Shown in pieces: positions 5,688 through 6,603 of a stretch of DNA of 6,603 nucleotides. The DNA comes from Pseudomonadota bacterium (lineage in GTDB: Bacteria; Pseudomonadota; Gammaproteobacteria; Burkholderiales; SG8-39): contig JAJZUN010000157.1 in the NCBI GenBank assembly GCA_021848555.1, positions 1 through 6,603 on the forward strand, given 5' to 3'. Every line of letters begins with the position of its first letter. Position 1 is the first letter of the stretch. Made by a program: the position numbers and the translations under genes. Under the pieces are notes generated by a model. The model was given only the letters and a program-made list of their open reading frames with translations. It was not told the DNA's origin and ran no database searches.

Positions 5688-6603
5688 ATGCAAGACAATC
5701 AGCACAGTTCCAAGTGGTATCACAACAGGTGGGCGCAGCTTGTTTTTGGCGTCATCTGCATGGCGTTGATTGCCAATCTGCAATATTCCTGGACGCTGTT
5801 CGTCAATCCGATGGATGCGAAGTACCACTGGGGCCGCTCGGCGATTCAGCTGTCGTTTTCGATCTTCGTTCTGGTCGAAACCTGGCTGGTTCCGGTCGAG
5901 GGCTGGTTGGTCGACAAGTACGGACCGCGCCCGGTAATCGCGGTCGGCGGCATACTTGCTGCGATCGGTTGGGTGCTCAATTCCTTCGCTAGCGCGTTGC
6001 CGGAGCTTTACGCAGGCGCGGTGATCTCGGGGATCGGCGCCGGTTGCGTATACGGCACCTCTGTCGGCAATGCGCTCAAGTGGTTTCCGGACAAGCGCGG
6101 CCTCGCCGCCGGTCTGACGGCAGCCGGGTTCGGCGCCGGCGCGGCGCTCACGGTCATACCGATTGCCAACATGATTCATAATTCCGGCTACGAGGCGGCC
6201 TTCTTCGATTTCGGGCTTATCCAGGGCGCATGTATATTTGTGCTCGCCCTGTTGATGGTGCGTCCGGTCCCGCCCAAGGGCGTGGTCGCGGCGCCGCGCA
6301 TGGTGACCGTCAAGCACGATTACACGCCGGCGCAAATGGTGAAGACGCCGGTGTTCTGGCTTACCTATGTGCTGTTCGTGGCCGTGGCAGCCGGAGGCTT
6401 GATGGCGACGGCGCAGCTCGGGCCGATCGCAAAGGACTACGGCTTGGCGAAAATGCCGATGTCGCTGTTGGGCTTCACCTTGCCGCTGCTGACCATGAAG
6501 GACGCAGGCGCCGGACACGCCGTGCCTCTGGCGGTGGCGGAGTTCCGGCAGATCGCGGCCGGGGCCGGGGTGGGCGCCGAACGCATGGGCACACTGGATC
6601 GCC
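5688..6603 (+). CDS. oxlT: Second OFA-family MFS transporter, 5' part; MFS similarity ends near 6494
   Basis: The frame is open from ATG 5688 to the window edge (305 codons), with GGAG at 5675-5678 nine bases upstream. Residues 1-269 are a typical N-terminal half of an oxalate/formate antiporter: LQYSWTLFVNP (31-41), VETWLVPVEGW (63-73), the loop 2-3 motif VDKYGPR (75-81), the hallmark KWFPDKRGLAAGLTAAGFG (131-149) and GLMATAQLGPIAKDYG (237-252). It is a diverged paralogue of the first antiporter, not a recent duplicate. After residue 269 (...FTLPLLT) the expected membrane segment 8 and SDxxGR loop are missing. They are replaced by a non-membrane, GC-rich stretch in the same frame. The substrate-binding Arg and Lys would lie in the missing half. 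It is either a broken or chimeric gene or an assembly join near the contig end. Confidence 0.75.
   Translation, partial: MQDNQHSSKWYHNRWAQLVFGVICMALIANLQYSWTLFVNPMDAKYHWGRSAIQLSFSIFVLVETWLVPVEGWLVDKYGPRPVIAVGGILAAIGWVLNSFASALPELYAGAVISGIGAGCVYGTSVGNALKWFPDKRGLAAGLTAAGFGAGAALTVIPIANMIHNSGYEAAFFDFGLIQGACIFVLALLMVRPVPPKGVVAAPRMVTVKHDYTPAQMVKTPVFWLTYVLFVAVAAGGLMATAQLGPIAKDYGLAKMPMSLLGFTLPLLTMKDAGAGHAVPLAVAEFRQIAAGAGVGAERMGTLDR
6495..6603 (+). other. Stretch inside the second antiporter frame that does not look like MFS
   Basis: The last 109 bases keep the antiporter frame open but encode a soluble-looking peptide starting MKDAGAGHAVPLAV. It contains FRQIAAGAG and GAERMGTLDR and no membrane helix. 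About 74% of the bases are G or C (81 of 109 by hand count), against roughly 52-65% in the 60-base lines of the same gene that I counted. The KD...VPL pattern faintly recalls the C-terminal helices of 3-hydroxyisobutyrate dehydrogenase-type reductases, but the spacing does not fit well. The source is unknown. Confidence 0.5.

Noticed and set aside
5655..6518. A 287-codon minus-strand frame opposite the second antiporter.
   Set aside because: Same shadow pattern; the + strand frame has clear MFS motifs and a good ribosome site.

Overview
The window is a GC-rich proteobacterial segment with every credible gene on the + strand. Gene families, the Shine-Dalgarno-type ribosome sites and the FDH / Fhs / OFA-antiporter combination suggest a betaproteobacterium (Burkholderiales-like). 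That taxonomic call is inference from gene style; no rRNA or marker gene is present.

Layout: (1) 1-524, the C-terminal end of a molybdopterin formate dehydrogenase alpha subunit, cut by the left edge. (2) 525-836, a gene-free spacer with three back-to-back hairpins. (3) 837-2507, complete formate--tetrahydrofolate ligase (fhs). (4) 2508-2793, a spacer with two hairpins and a candidate promoter. (5) 2794-3528, a TerC/YjbE-family membrane protein. (6) 3529-3775, a spacer with an FNR-like box, a GGGG/CCCC repeat and two hairpins. (7) 3776-5119, a complete oxalate/formate-type (OFA) MFS antiporter. (8) 5120-5687, a 568-base spacer with hairpins and a second FNR-like box with a well-placed -10. 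(9) 5688-6603, a second OFA antiporter. Its frame stays open to the right edge, but its sequence stops resembling an MFS protein near position 6495.

How the genes fit: OFA antiporters exchange oxalate for formate. Formate dehydrogenase oxidises formate to CO2 with production of reductant, and Fhs feeds formate into the tetrahydrofolate C1 pool. The window therefore reads as part of an oxalate/formate C1 locus. The oxalyl-CoA decarboxylase and formyl-CoA transferase expected of such a locus are not in view. The TerC-family gene has no obvious metabolic tie to the others.

I see no clear new system. Most worth checking are: the matching FNR-type boxes before both antiporter genes; the abrupt loss of MFS character and rise in GC in the last 109 bases (assembly chimera or real rearrangement); and the palindrome cluster between the formate dehydrogenase gene and fhs, which can form alternative structures.
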